Origin: Methylobacillus methanolivorans
GTDB taxonomy: Bacteria > Pseudomonadota > Gammaproteobacteria > Burkholderiales > Methylophilaceae
Reading direction: 5' to 3'
NCBI RefSeq assembly: GCF_020531845.1
Contig: NZ_JAJAVF010000001.1
Span: forward strand, 62,001 to 126,000
Length of the DNA stretch: 64,000 nt
The notes beneath the pieces were generated by a model that made no database searches, was not told the origin of the DNA, and saw nothing but the letters and a program-made list of their open reading frames with translations. Shown here piece by piece: positions 9,696-18,158 of this stretch. Position 1 is the first letter of the stretch; each line of letters opens with the position of its first letter. The translations under genes were made by a program, and so were the position numbers.

Positions 9696-10658
9696 ATGCG
9701 GATATTGATTTGTGGCTCCATGGCATTTGACACCATCATGGTTTTTGGCGACCAGTTCAGGAACCATATCCTGCCAGACAAAATCCACATGCTGAATATC
9801 TGCTTCTTCGTGCCGGAAATGCGTCGTGAATTTGGCGGAACTGCAGGCAACATTGCTTACAACCTCAAACTCCTGCAAGGTGAGCCTGTGATCATGGCAA
9901 CAGTAGGTGACGATTTCGCTGGCTATACCAACTGGCTGCAACAGCACGAACTCGACACCACGCATATCAAAACTATCCCTGGCACTTTCACGGCACAGGC
10001 CTTTATCACCACCGATCAGGACGATAACCAGATCACCGCGTTCCACCAAGGTGCCATGAGCGAATGTCACCAAAACAGCGTGCACGATGCACAGGATATT
10101 GGCCTGGCGATCATTGCACCTGATGGGCGTGATGGCATGTTCCTGCACGCCAAGGAGTGCCACGATAAAGGCATCCCCTTCATGTTCGATCCTGGACAGG
10201 GTTTGCCCATGTTCAATGGTGAGGAGTTACTGCATTTCATTGAGCTTGCTACCTATGTCGCCGTTAATGACTATGAAGCGCAACTATTACAGGAAAAAAC
10301 CGGTCTTACGCTCGAACAGGTAGCAGAAAAAGTCAAAGCACTGATCGTCACGGAAGGCGCTCAAGGCTCAACGATTTATGCCGATGGAAAACAATACAAG
10401 ATTCCATGTGCAAGAGCCGAGCAAGTGATCGACCCAACAGGCTGTGGCGATGCTTACCGCGCTGGTTTGCTCTATGGCATTTCCCAGGGCTGGGATTGGG
10501 AGGTGAGTGGTCGTTTGGCATCGGTGATGGGGGCGATCAAGATTGCCAGCCGCGGGGCACAAAACCACAAGATCAGCCGAGAGGAAATACAGGATTTTTA
10601 CAGGCAGGTGCTAGTGGACGAAACCCTGTCGCAATATGTTGAAGGACAAACTGCTTAA
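9696..10658 (+). CDS. PfkB-family sugar/nucleoside kinase (adenosine kinase-like)
   Basis: A 320-residue ribokinase-fold kinase. The N-terminal PfkB signature is seen at about residues 45-58 (EFGGTAGNIAYNL). The C-terminal signature, DPTGCGDAYRAGLLYG near residue 250, is the DTxGAGD-type motif containing the catalytic Asp and anion hole. The long N-terminal stretch before it (MRILICGSMAFDTIMVFGDQF) matches proteins usually annotated as adenosine kinase or carbohydrate kinase in betaproteobacteria. It would phosphorylate a nucleoside or sugar using ATP in the cytoplasm; the substrate is not certain. The stop codon at 10658 is 10 bp before the lipoprotein start, so the two are likely co-transcribed. 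Confidence 0.8.
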   Translation: MRILICGSMAFDTIMVFGDQFRNHILPDKIHMLNICFFVPEMRREFGGTAGNIAYNLKLLQGEPVIMATVGDDFAGYTNWLQQHELDTTHIKTIPGTFTAQAFITTDQDDNQITAFHQGAMSECHQNSVHDAQDIGLAIIAPDGRDGMFLHAKECHDKGIPFMFDPGQGLPMFNGEELLHFIELATYVAVNDYEAQLLQEKTGLTLEQVAEKVKALIVTEGAQGSTIYADGKQYKIPCARAEQVIDPTGCGDAYRAGLLYGISQGWDWEVSGRLASVMGAIKIASRGAQNHKISREEIQDFYRQVLVDETLSQYVEGQTA

Positions 10659-10668
10659 GGAGCAAAAC

Positions 10669-11121
10669 ATGCGTATGACGTCATTATTGTTAGCAGCAGG
10701 TATTCTACTCACCCTGAGTGGCTGCATGAGCTCGAACTCTGGAGATGTATATAGCCGAGATGAAGCACGTAAAACCCAGACTGTACGCCTGGGCGTGGTG
10801 GAAAGTGTACGTAATGTAAAACTGGAAGGCACAAAAACTCCGATCGGCGGTGGCGCCGGTGCAGTGGTCGGCGGTATTGCAGGCAGCTCAGTCGGTGGCG
10901 GCAAGGGCCAAGCGATTGCTACTGTCTTGGGCGCACTGGTGGGTGGACTTGCAGGTGCTGCAGCCGAGGAAGGCATTACACGCAAGGATGGCCTCGAAAT
11001 TACGGTCAAACTTGAAAGCGGCAGTTTGATTGCCGTGGTGCAAGAGGCCGATGTGCAATTCAACCCAGGTGATAAGGTTCGATTGGTAGAAAGCGGCGGT
11101 GTTACCCGCGTCACCCATTAA
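10669..11121 (+). CDS. SlyB-like glycine-zipper outer-membrane lipoprotein
   Basis: The start at 10669 has AAGGAG 6 nt upstream and gives a lipoprotein signal peptide ending in the lipobox LSGC (MRMTSLLLAAGILLTLSGC). The 150-residue product contains the glycine-zipper segment characteristic of SlyB/Pcp/OsmB-like proteins (IGGGAGAVVGGIAGSSVGGG, then VLGALVGGLAGAAAEE), followed by a small beta domain (ITVKLESGSLIAVVQEAD). SlyB proteins are lipid-anchored in the outer membrane and help stabilise it. It lies directly after the PfkB kinase gene and is followed by a long palindrome. Confidence 0.85.
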   Translation: MRMTSLLLAAGILLTLSGCMSSNSGDVYSRDEARKTQTVRLGVVESVRNVKLEGTKTPIGGGAGAVVGGIAGSSVGGGKGQAIATVLGALVGGLAGAAAEEGITRKDGLEITVKLESGSLIAVVQEADVQFNPGDKVRLVESGGVTRVTH

Positions 11122-11154
11122 GTATCCATCACGACATCTCCACCATTGATTTCA

Positions 11155-11180
11155 ACAATGCCGGGCATGCCCGGCATTGT
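11155..11180. repeat. 26-bp perfect palindrome, terminator-like
   Basis: Two 13-bp arms, ACAATGCCGGGCA and its exact complement, with no spacer. In RNA this would form a GC-rich hairpin about 34 bp after the slyB-like stop. No T-run follows, so it is not a typical intrinsic terminator. It may end transcription weakly, protect the 3' end, or act as a protein site. Confidence 0.6.
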
Positions 11181-11263
11181 CATAAAAGCTTCACCCTGTT
11201 TTAACCCTTCCGTCATTCAGCACTTTTAGAGTGTGGGCTATCTTAATAGTCAGGATTAGCCCT

Positions 11264-12013
11264 ATGCTTGACCGGCAGCCTTCCCTAGGCACGAAGAACG
11301 GTGCCAGCCAGTTATACGTCAGCCTCGCTCGTAATGCCTCTGAAATTGCTGAGGCCCAACGCCTTCGTTACAAGGTATTTGCAGAGGAAATGGGGGCCAA
11401 TGTTGCTGGTACCGAAGGATTAGACCAGGATGGTTTTGATGCTTTTTGCGACCACTTGCTGGTACGTAATCACGAAACAGGTGAAGTAGTCGGCACCTAC
11501 CGTATCCTGAGCCCCGCCATGGCCAATGAGGCTGGTGGTTATTATTCTGCCGGAGAGTTCGATCTCTCCCGCCTGCGCCACTTGGCTCCAAGCATGGTAG
11601 AAGTTGGCCGCGCTTGCGTGCACAAAGATTACCGCATGGGCGGCACCATCACCCTCCTCTGGGCTGGCCTCGCTAATTACATGAAGGTACATCGCTACGA
11701 GTACATGATCGGTTGCGGCAGCATCGGCATGGCAGATGGTGGTCACATGGCAGCTAGCTTGTACCACCAATTACAGCAAGATCACCTATCGCCAGTGGAG
11801 TATCGCGTTTTCCCGAATTGTCCGTTGCCACTGGAAGCACTGCGCAATGACTTGGAAGTCACCTGCCCACCGCTCATCAAGGGCTACTTGCGACTAGGCG
11901 CCTATATTTGCGGCGCACCAGCCTGGGATCCTGACTTCAACACAGCGGATATGCTGGTTATGCTACCATTGTCGCGACTCAACAAACGCTATGCAGCTCA
12001 CTTTTTCAAATAA
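11264..12013 (+). CDS. olsB: L-ornithine N-alpha-acyltransferase OlsB
   Basis: A 249-residue GNAT-fold acyltransferase (AFP-like acetyltransferase_5 family). Typical segments are RYKVFAEEMGA, DHLLVRNHETGEVVGTYRIL, VEVGRACVHKDYR and YMIGCGSIGM. OlsB transfers a 3-hydroxyacyl chain from ACP to the alpha-amino group of ornithine, giving lyso-ornithine lipid at the inner membrane. The start at 11264 (MLDRQPS) was chosen over an upstream GTG at 11231 because AGGA lies 8 nt before it. The olsA gene overlaps its 3' end by 23 bp, making an olsB-olsA operon that completes ornithine lipid. Ornithine lipids often replace phospholipids under phosphate limitation. Confidence 0.85.
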   Translation: MLDRQPSLGTKNGASQLYVSLARNASEIAEAQRLRYKVFAEEMGANVAGTEGLDQDGFDAFCDHLLVRNHETGEVVGTYRILSPAMANEAGGYYSAGEFDLSRLRHLAPSMVEVGRACVHKDYRMGGTITLLWAGLANYMKVHRYEYMIGCGSIGMADGGHMAASLYHQLQQDHLSPVEYRVFPNCPLPLEALRNDLEVTCPPLIKGYLRLGAYICGAPAWDPDFNTADMLVMLPLSRLNKRYAAHFFK

Positions 12014-12791
12014 GCTGCCAACCAGTACCTGCTTGCCTGAAAAAAAGACGCCCCTGCCGACGCAGCTATTCCGCCTCACGCGCCTCGCGCTGCACACGCT
12101 TTACGGCATTGTCGTTGCGGCAACTATTCTGCCTGGCGTCAGCGGCATCAAACGCGAAAGCATCATACGTCGCTGGAGCCAGCAGTTCCTAGACATCCTC
12201 AATCTGAAGGTCATTGCCACGGGTCATATCCCCAACGCGGATGTGCATGGCACGATGTTTGTTGCCAACCACATTTCCTGGCTGGACATCCACGCACTCA
12301 ACAGCATTCGCCCTGTACGCTTCATTGCTAAATCGGACATCCGCGCCTGGCCAGTCATCGGCTGGTTGGTAGCACAAGCCAACACCTTGTTTATTGACCG
12401 CGAAAAAAGACAAGATGCCAGCCGTATGGTGAATACCGTAGCAGAGAGCATCCGCGCCGGAGACTGCCTATGCTATTTCCCTGAAGGCACAACAACGGAT
12501 GGCACTGAGCTGAGGCCATTCAAGGGCAGCCTCATGCAAGCTACTATTGATACCAATACCACCATCCGCCCATTCTCCGTGCGCTACCCCAATCCTGATG
12601 GCAGCATCAATACCGCCATGGCTTATCATGGAGAAACTACCCTTTGGCAATCATTACGCATGGTACTGGCACAAAAGCAGGCGGTGGTAGAATTGGATTT
12701 TGCTGTCCCGATTGAAAGTGCAGGACATGAAAGACGCGGGCTATGCCGCATGGCCAGGCAAGCGATTGCTGCTAGGTTAAATCTGGATTAG
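11991..12791 (+). CDS. olsA: Lyso-ornithine lipid / 1-acyl-glycerol-3-phosphate O-acyltransferase OlsA
   Basis: A 266-residue PlsC-type acyltransferase. A hydrophobic segment near residues 33-50 (LHTLYGIVVAATILPGV) precedes the catalytic HX4D box NHISWLD near 94-100 and the FPEGTT phosphate-binding motif near 164. Its position after olsB, with a 23-bp overlap, makes OlsA (second acylation of lyso-ornithine lipid) the most likely role. A general PlsC function in phosphatidic acid synthesis cannot be excluded. The gene is convergent with apaH, 9 bp away, with no visible terminator. Confidence 0.82.
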   Translation: MQLTFSNKLPTSTCLPEKKTPLPTQLFRLTRLALHTLYGIVVAATILPGVSGIKRESIIRRWSQQFLDILNLKVIATGHIPNADVHGTMFVANHISWLDIHALNSIRPVRFIAKSDIRAWPVIGWLVAQANTLFIDREKRQDASRMVNTVAESIRAGDCLCYFPEGTTTDGTELRPFKGSLMQATIDTNTTIRPFSVRYPNPDGSINTAMAYHGETTLWQSLRMVLAQKQAVVELDFAVPIESAGHERRGLCRMARQAIAARLNLD

Positions 12792-12800
12792 TGCCAGCCA

Positions 12801-13634
12801 TTAACTGCCCTTGATGGCTCGTGGCCCATCGGCAGGGTGGCACGGCACTTGAAACGTCTTGCGGTCCTCTAGCCTGAGCGCTGTCAACTGACCACCCCAC
12901 AGACACCCCGTATCCAAGGCATAAAGATTGTCACGCTGCTGCAAACCCAGCGCAGACCAATGCCCGAAAATCACGGTAGAGTCCACCGACTGCCTCGCAG
13001 GTACATCAAACCACGGCATAGTGTCGGCAGGCATATCCACCAGCTCACCCTTGAAATGAAAATCCATCTCGCCGTCCCGTTTGCATACTCTCAGGCGTGT
13101 CATGGCATTGGTAATCATGCGTAGACGATCCATCCCTTGCAAACCGTCATCCCAGCGCAATGGATAATTGCCATACATGTGCGCAAGAAAGCTATGGTAG
13201 CCATCTCCACGCAAAGCAGCCTCAACCTCGTGCCCTAGTTCCAGTGCCTGCCCGGCCTCCCATTGCGGTAACAAACCAGCATGCACCATCACCAACTCAC
13301 CATCAGCATGTATCATCGGGCGCAGACGCAGCCAATCCAATAACTCTGCTCGATCAGGGGCGTCAAAAATAGGCTGCAAAGTATCACTACGATGGGCGCG
13401 TACAAAGCCCTCAGCTACAGCTAATGTGTGCAAATCATGGTTGCCTAGCACCATCACTAGGCTGGATTCATTTGCCTTGGCCCAACGCAGGGTTTCCAAC
13501 GAACCAGAACCACGGTTGATCAAGTCACCCACCAGCCAGAGCTGGTCTTTGGAAGCATCAAACTGGATAAGATCCAGCAGGGAGAGAAGGGAGTGATAGC
13601 AGCCTTGGATATCACCTATCGCATATGTAGCCAT
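12801..13634 (-). CDS. apaH: Symmetrical bis(5'-nucleosyl)-tetraphosphatase ApaH
   Basis: A 277-residue calcineurin-like phosphoesterase. All metal-binding motifs are present: GDIQGCYHSL, GDLINRGSGSLETLRW, LGNHDLH and the later VHAGLLPQW and FGHWSALG. ApaH hydrolyses Ap4A to two ADP and, in enterobacteria, also removes Np4 caps from RNA. The length matches the family. A small membrane protein gene lies 43 bp upstream on the same strand. Confidence 0.93.
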   Translation of the reverse strand: MATYAIGDIQGCYHSLLSLLDLIQFDASKDQLWLVGDLINRGSGSLETLRWAKANESSLVMVLGNHDLHTLAVAEGFVRAHRSDTLQPIFDAPDRAELLDWLRLRPMIHADGELVMVHAGLLPQWEAGQALELGHEVEAALRGDGYHSFLAHMYGNYPLRWDDGLQGMDRLRMITNAMTRLRVCKRDGEMDFHFKGELVDMPADTMPWFDVPARQSVDSTVIFGHWSALGLQQRDNLYALDTGCLWGGQLTALRLEDRKTFQVPCHPADGPRAIKGS

Positions 13635-13677
13635 GAGCTGCTATTTAAGTGAAAAATACTTGAAAACAATACAGCGA

Positions 13678-13938
13678 TTACTCGCTCTTTTCATCATCTG
13701 CCGCTGGCGCAGCTGGTGCCTCATCATCAGCATCATCTTCACTATCAGCAGACTTGGCAGCGGCAGTAGCTTCAGGCTTTTGCTCCACAACAGGATCATC
13801 AACCAAGCCAGACTGGATACCAAAAAACAAACGCGCCACGAGGAACAGTACCAATAATGGCGCAAACAAAGTGCCCAGTGCTGCTAGGATGAATTGCTTC
13901 TTCGTTGTTTTCGGGAAATCGTATTCGTGCGCGCTCAT
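13678..13938 (-). CDS. Small membrane protein with acidic Ala-rich tail
   Basis: I do not recognise a named family. The start at 13938 (MSAHEYDFPKTTKKQF) is preferred over an upstream frame extension. The 86-residue product has a short basic/aromatic N-terminus, one strong membrane helix (FILAALGTLFAPLLVLFLVARLFFGI) and a C-terminal tail of about 40 residues very rich in Ala, Asp and Glu. The N-terminal half resembles the membrane anchor found in front of some betaproteobacterial cytochrome c proteins, but no haem motif is present. It precedes apaH on the same strand. Confidence 0.55.
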   Translation of the reverse strand: MSAHEYDFPKTTKKQFILAALGTLFAPLLVLFLVARLFFGIQSGLVDDPVVEQKPEATAAAKSADSEDDADDEAPAAPAADDEKSE

Positions 13939-14017
13939 ACCAACCAAACCTATCTTTAAAACAGGGAAAATGCCAAGGATTATACTCAATAAGCCCCGTC
14001 CGGGAAAAGGTTATACA

Positions 14018-14046
14018 AGGACAAGCATGTATTCATTTGCTATAAT
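14018..14046 (+). promoter_or_regulatory. Sigma-70 promoter of tRNA-Arg
   Basis: A perfect -10 box TATAAT (14041-14046) lies 17 bp after a weak -35 AGGACA (14018-14023). The transcription start would be near 14053, about 12 nt before the tRNA. Confidence 0.65.
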
Positions 14047-14064
14047 CCGCCTCCTAATCAAAAT

Positions 14065-14141
14065 GCGCCCGTAGCTCAGTTGGATAGAGTGTTGGTTTCC
14101 GAAGCCAAAGGTCACAGGTTCGACTCCTGTCGGGCGCACCA
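14065..14141 (+). tRNA. tRNA-Arg (anticodon CCG)
   Basis: A 77-nt cloverleaf with encoded CCA. Acceptor GCGCCCG pairs with CGGGCGC, the D-arm is AGCTCAGTTGGATAGAGT, the anticodon loop TTCCGAA gives CCG, and the T-loop is GGTTCGACTCC. It reads CGG codons. Confidence 0.96.
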
Positions 14142-14345
14142 ACCACACATTACTCCTTGATTCTCATACGCTCTTAACCTCTAAAAGAGTTAAAAAAACA
14201 CGTGGTTACCTTTCTGGATATATTTCAATACTATCCACAGAATGGAACCTCAGGACATAGCTTACCGTCAGGCTTCTTTCACACAGCAATTGTGTGGTGA
14301 GAGATAATAGCCCCCTCACTTTTTGCACTACGCTGGAATTCCCCA

Positions 14346-16553
14346 ATGGAAATTAAGGTCAATTTTCTCGATAAGCTACGCCTTGAGGCCAAGTTCGATG
14401 ACTTCACGGTGATTGCAGACCAGCCTATCCGCTATAAGGGTGATGGTTCGGCTCCCGGCCCGTTTGATTACTTTTTAGCCTCATCAGCCTTGTGTGCAGC
14501 CTATTTTGTAAAGTTGTACTGTAGTACTCGCAATATTCCTACCGACAATATCCGTCTTTCCCATAACAATATTGTTGATCCGGAAAACCGTTACCAACAG
14601 ATTTTCAAAATTCAGGTTGAGTTGCCGACGGATATCTCCGACAAAGATCGCCAGGGTATATTGCGCTCCATTGACCGCTGTACCGTGAAAAAAGTGGTGC
14701 AAGCCGGCCCGGAATTTATCATTGAAGAAGTCGCGAATCTGGATGCAGACGCACAAGCACTACTGGTGATGAACCATGCTACCGATACGAGCACTTATAT
14801 CACCGGCAAGGATCTACCTTTAGAACAAACCATCGCCAACATGTCAGGCCTATTGGCAAGCCTGGGGATCAAGATTGAAATCGCGTCATGGCGCAATATC
14901 ATTCCCAATGTGTGGTCGCTGCATATCCGCGATGCGCACTCGCCCATGTGTTTTACCAATGGTAAAGGCGCGACCAAGGAAAGTGCACTGGCGTCAGCCT
15001 TGGGAGAGTATATTGAGCGGCTAAGTAACAACCATTTTTATGCAGGTACGTTTTGGGGAGAGGATATCGCCAACGCGGCCTTTGTACATTATCCAAATGA
15101 GCGTTGGTTTAAGCCGGGTCGTCACGATGCACTGCCAGATGGCATTCTGGATGAGTACTGCCTGCAAATTTACAATCCAGATGGCGAATTACGTGGCTCA
15201 CATCTGATCGACACTAATTCTGGCAATGTGAAACGTGGTATCTGTGCATTGCCCTACGTGCGGCAGTCTGACAGCAAGGTTGTCTATTTCCCATCCAACC
15301 TGATCGAAAATCTTTATGTCAGTAATGGCATGAGTGCTGGCAATACCTTAGCCGAAGCACAGGTGCAATGCCTATCGGAAATTTTCGAACGAGCGATCAA
15401 GCGTGAAATTCTAGAAGGTGAAATCGCATTGCCGGATGTACCGCAGCAAGTATTGGCGAAATACCCTAGCATTGTAGCCGGTATTCAAGGCCTGGAAGAG
15501 CAAGGATTTCCGGTACTGGTCAAGGATGCATCACTAGGTGGCAACTACCCGGTCATGTGTGTCACCTTGATGAACCCACGCACAGGCGGTGTATTTGCCT
15601 CGTTCGGCGCACATCCCAGCCTAGAGGTAGCGCTGGAACGCAGCCTGACGGAATTATTGCAAGGGCGCAGTTTAGAAGGCCTGAACGATTTGCCGCAACC
15701 CACGTTTGCCAGTGAAGCCGTCACGGAACCCAATAACTTTGTAGAGCACTTTATTGACTCCAGCGGTATCGTGTCATGGCGATTTTTCAGCGCCAAGGCA
15801 GATTATGAGTTTGTAGAATGGGATTTTTCACACCAAGGTGAAAACGCCAATGCCGAGGAAGCAGCGACCTTGTTTGGCATTCTCAACACCATGGGCAAAG
15901 AAGCTTATATGGCGGTGTATGACCAGCTAGGTGCAACTGCTTGCCGGATTCTGGTGCCAGGTTATTCAGAAATATATCCAGTAGAGGATTTGGTCTGGGA
16001 TAACACCAACAAGGCCTTGCTGTTCCGTGAAGATATCCTGAACCTGCATAGACTGGACAATGCCAGCTTGGAAGCACTGCTGGAACGCCTGGAGAATAAC
16101 GAACTAGATGATTATGGTGATATCGCAACCTTAATCGGTATCGAGTTCGACGAGAATACCGACTGGGGTCAGCTCACCGTCCTAGAATTAAAGCTGCTGA
16201 TCCACCTGGCCTTGCAGCAACTTGAAGAAGCGCATGATCTGGTGGGTGCCTTCCTGCAATACAACGACAACACGCTGGAGCGTGGGTTGTTTTACCAAGC
16301 CCTGAATGTGGCATTGGAAGTGGTGTTAGATGATGATTTGGCGCTTGATGACTATGAAACCAATTTCCGCCGGATGTTTGGCAATGTCAGGATGGATGCG
16401 GTTATCGGCTCAATAGAGGGCAAAGTGCGCTTTTTCGGCTTAACCCCCACCAGTATGAAACTAGAGGGCCTAGATAGGCATCATCGCTTGATCGACAGTT
16501 ACAGAAAATTACATGAGGCTCGCGCCAGGATGGCAGCTACAGCCAGTGAGTAA
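14346..16553 (+). CDS. ycaO: OsmC-YcaO fusion protein (RimO-associated YcaO type)
   Basis: A 735-residue protein. Residues ~1-140 form an OsmC-like domain (GDGSAPGPFDYFLASSALCAAYFVKLYC, with the conserved Cys, and RSIDRCTVKKVV). From about 160 to 560 lies a YcaO domain with the ATP/Mg region (KGATKESALASALGEYIERLS and NTLAEAQVQCLSEIFERAIKRE), and the C-terminal ~170 residues are helical. YcaO enzymes use ATP to activate backbone amides. Stand-alone YcaO of this architecture in E. coli assists beta-methylthiolation of ribosomal protein S12 by RimO. There is no azole dehydrogenase or precursor peptide nearby, so a housekeeping role is favoured over RiPP synthesis. It is monocistronic, with ~200 bp on the upstream side after tRNA-Arg. 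Confidence 0.88.
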   Translation: MEIKVNFLDKLRLEAKFDDFTVIADQPIRYKGDGSAPGPFDYFLASSALCAAYFVKLYCSTRNIPTDNIRLSHNNIVDPENRYQQIFKIQVELPTDISDKDRQGILRSIDRCTVKKVVQAGPEFIIEEVANLDADAQALLVMNHATDTSTYITGKDLPLEQTIANMSGLLASLGIKIEIASWRNIIPNVWSLHIRDAHSPMCFTNGKGATKESALASALGEYIERLSNNHFYAGTFWGEDIANAAFVHYPNERWFKPGRHDALPDGILDEYCLQIYNPDGELRGSHLIDTNSGNVKRGICALPYVRQSDSKVVYFPSNLIENLYVSNGMSAGNTLAEAQVQCLSEIFERAIKREILEGEIALPDVPQQVLAKYPSIVAGIQGLEEQGFPVLVKDASLGGNYPVMCVTLMNPRTGGVFASFGAHPSLEVALERSLTELLQGRSLEGLNDLPQPTFASEAVTEPNNFVEHFIDSSGIVSWRFFSAKADYEFVEWDFSHQGENANAEEAATLFGILNTMGKEAYMAVYDQLGATACRILVPGYSEIYPVEDLVWDNTNKALLFREDILNLHRLDNASLEALLERLENNELDDYGDIATLIGIEFDENTDWGQLTVLELKLLIHLALQQLEEAHDLVGAFLQYNDNTLERGLFYQALNVALEVVLDDDLALDDYETNFRRMFGNVRMDAVIGSIEGKVRFFGLTPTSMKLEGLDRHHRLIDSYRKLHEARARMAATASE

Positions 16554-16815
16554 TAAGCATCTGGCTTTTTTCTCTCACCCTCAACAGACATCCCAAAGTA
16601 GGTGCTATTCGCCTGGGTATCATTCAGTAACCTGCCGAATATAGGCCAGGGAGTTCCGATGTGGAGGTGCCGCGAAGGTACTCCTCCGCATCAGACCCTT
16701 CCGGATTCGCCTCGTGCTTATCCATGCACAAACCTTTTGAACTATTGTTCATCTGGCCTATCTTAATTTTGGCCCCCCTTAACTCCATGTGCACACAACA
16801 AAAAGGAGATTGATC

Positions 16816-17361
16816 ATGGCCGATGTTCCGCATCCACAATCCCCATTGCTGCCAGAACGGCTATTGCACGGCACGCCGCATAATCATCCTATCGAGCATA
16901 TTTTTGGGATTTCGCCACAGCTTCCTTGCCTAGAAAGCGAAAAGACCTTGGTGCATTTTGTTTTGCCTCCCTGGAGCAAGGAGACTGACTGGGAGAAGGA
17001 TAGGCAGGCACGTTTTATCGAGAATATTTTTCTTGGCGTCCCCATTGGCTATTACGTGATTCATGCCCCGCAATGGCGCACCAGTGGCGTCAAACCGATG
17101 TCAGGGTGGTTATTGGATGGCACAAACAGAATTACCGCCATACGTGACTTTGTGGCAAACAAAATCAGTATCTTCAATGGCGTTCTTCATGATGATTTGG
17201 ATGAATTAACGCGTGAGCGCAGGTTCTACCACCAGCCATTCCCTTGCTTTGAGTTACCTTACACCAATGACTTGCAGCAGTTAAGGTCAATATACGAGCA
17301 CCTTAACTACGGCAAAATGGAACATCATCCCAGGACATATAGCCATCTTCTAGTGAAGTAG
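16816..17361 (+). CDS. Short DUF262-like (ParB/GmrSD N-like) protein
   Basis: The start at 16816 has AAGGAG 7 nt upstream. The 181-residue product carries the core of a DUF262 domain: RFIENIFLGVPIGYYVI, then WLLDGTNRITAIRDFVANKISIF, which is a variant of the family DGQQRLTAI motif (here DGTNRITAI), and FPCFELPY. Full DUF262/GmrSD nucleases are far larger and contain a C-terminal DUF1524 HNH domain, which is absent. This is therefore either a stand-alone minimal DUF262 protein or a relic of a defence gene. It has no recognisable partner, and the next gene is an unknown 131-residue protein. The function is not assigned. Confidence 0.6.
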   Translation: MADVPHPQSPLLPERLLHGTPHNHPIEHIFGISPQLPCLESEKTLVHFVLPPWSKETDWEKDRQARFIENIFLGVPIGYYVIHAPQWRTSGVKPMSGWLLDGTNRITAIRDFVANKISIFNGVLHDDLDELTRERRFYHQPFPCFELPYTNDLQQLRSIYEHLNYGKMEHHPRTYSHLLVK

Positions 17362-17496
17362 CCTGATCTACCCTGAATGCGTTTGCATCAGTGCTGTACT
17401 CATGTCGCGCATTCACTGTAGATTGAAAATTGAAGTGAGTATTGAAGCTGTGGCAGAATCGGGAGTAAGCAACATAATCAATAAGAAAAACCAGCC

Positions 17497-17892
17497 ATGC
17501 CAGCAGAACTATCAGACGAAACCATTAGCCTAGCCAAAGAAAGAGCTAACTATGCGGGCTTTGTGCCTGTACACCAGAATAATGACTGCATCAGGATCGC
17601 CTATGCATGGCTGGATGCCCAGACCAAGACCGCCAACCTGCGTGAAGTCCCGGTCAGCCAACGCGGCCTGATTCGCTCTTGGGGAGGTGCGTTGGTAATG
17701 TACGCTGACATTATCGTGGCAGCGGAACTACACCCCGAAATTCACGGCACTTATCCCAACCTCAACCTCTCGAAAGAGTTGACTTTACCTGACCAGGCTA
17801 GGCTTGACCGTATTGTCGGAGCCAATGTTCATCCAGGGTTGCAGCAATTCGAGCCCTCTCGCTTTTACACGCACCACGAAAACCTAGCATAA
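17497..17892 (+). CDS. Hypothetical protein
   Basis: A 131-residue soluble protein with no family I recognise. The N-terminal half (ISLAKERANYAGFVPVHQNNDCIRIAYAWLDAQ) looks like a compact alpha/beta domain. The middle is conserved-looking (QRGLIRSWGGALVMYADIIVAAELHPEIHG) and the C-terminus is polar. There is no signal peptide or membrane segment. It follows the DUF262-like gene by 135 bp on the same strand and ends just before a strong terminator. Confidence 0.55.
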   Translation: MPAELSDETISLAKERANYAGFVPVHQNNDCIRIAYAWLDAQTKTANLREVPVSQRGLIRSWGGALVMYADIIVAAELHPEIHGTYPNLNLSKELTLPDQARLDRIVGANVHPGLQQFEPSRFYTHHENLA

Positions 17893-17900
17893 CCATAAAA

Positions 17901-17936
17901 AAAGAGTCATACACCCACTGGGTGATGACTCTTTGA
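17901..17936 (+). terminator. Rho-independent terminator
   Basis: A long hairpin: AAAGAGTCAT / ATGACTCTTT outer stem and CACCC / GGGTG inner stem, directly after the 131-residue gene. The A-run before it would let it act on leftward transcripts as well. Confidence 0.8.
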
Positions 17937-18033
17937 AGAAGCTCCATGATTGCATGAGGAGCAGGCATCGCTCATAAAAAGCTGATGTCATTGTGCCTGA
18001 TCCCGCATTGATAGCACTATTCTCCTGAAGGGC

Positions 18034-18049
18034 TACTCCATTAGGAGTA
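18034..18049. promoter_or_regulatory. NarL-type 7-2-7 palindrome (site 1)
   Basis: Perfect inverted heptamers TACTCCA-TT-AGGAGTA. The arrangement matches the 7-2-7 layout used by NarL-type response regulators. It lies in the 148-bp gap between two terminators (17936 and 18085), downstream of the mgs operon, with no annotated gene start nearby. See the related sites at 27819, 33805 and 41642. Confidence 0.6.
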
Positions 18050-18084
18050 GAACAACTCCTTCGCGACCAATCAGGCCGGCATGA

Positions 18085-18125
18085 TAAAAAATGCCAGGCC
18101 ATCACAGGAAGTGATGAAGCCTGGC
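18085..18125 (-). terminator. Rho-independent terminator of the mgd-gmaS-mgs operon
   Basis: On the minus strand: stem GCCAGGC plus CATCAC paired with GTGATG and GCCTGGC (a 2-nt bulge and a 5-nt loop), followed by ATTTTTTATC. It lies 34 bp after the mgsC stop codon and ends the 9.5-kb operon. Confidence 0.9.
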
Positions 18126-18158
18126 GAGGGACCACGTCAGTACAACACAGGGGGGAAA

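Noticed and set aside
14346..16553. YcaO as part of a RiPP (thiazole/oxazole peptide) cluster
   Set aside because: The OsmC-YcaO architecture matches the RimO-associated housekeeping type and no precursor peptide, dehydrogenase or exporter gene is adjacent.
16624..16839. 71-codon leftward ORF between ycaO and the DUF262-like gene
   Set aside because: It overlaps the promoter and start of the better supported rightward gene and has no coding features.
17884..18135. 83-codon leftward ORF after mgsC
   Set aside because: It spans both terminators and a regulator-like palindrome; the composition is not protein-like.
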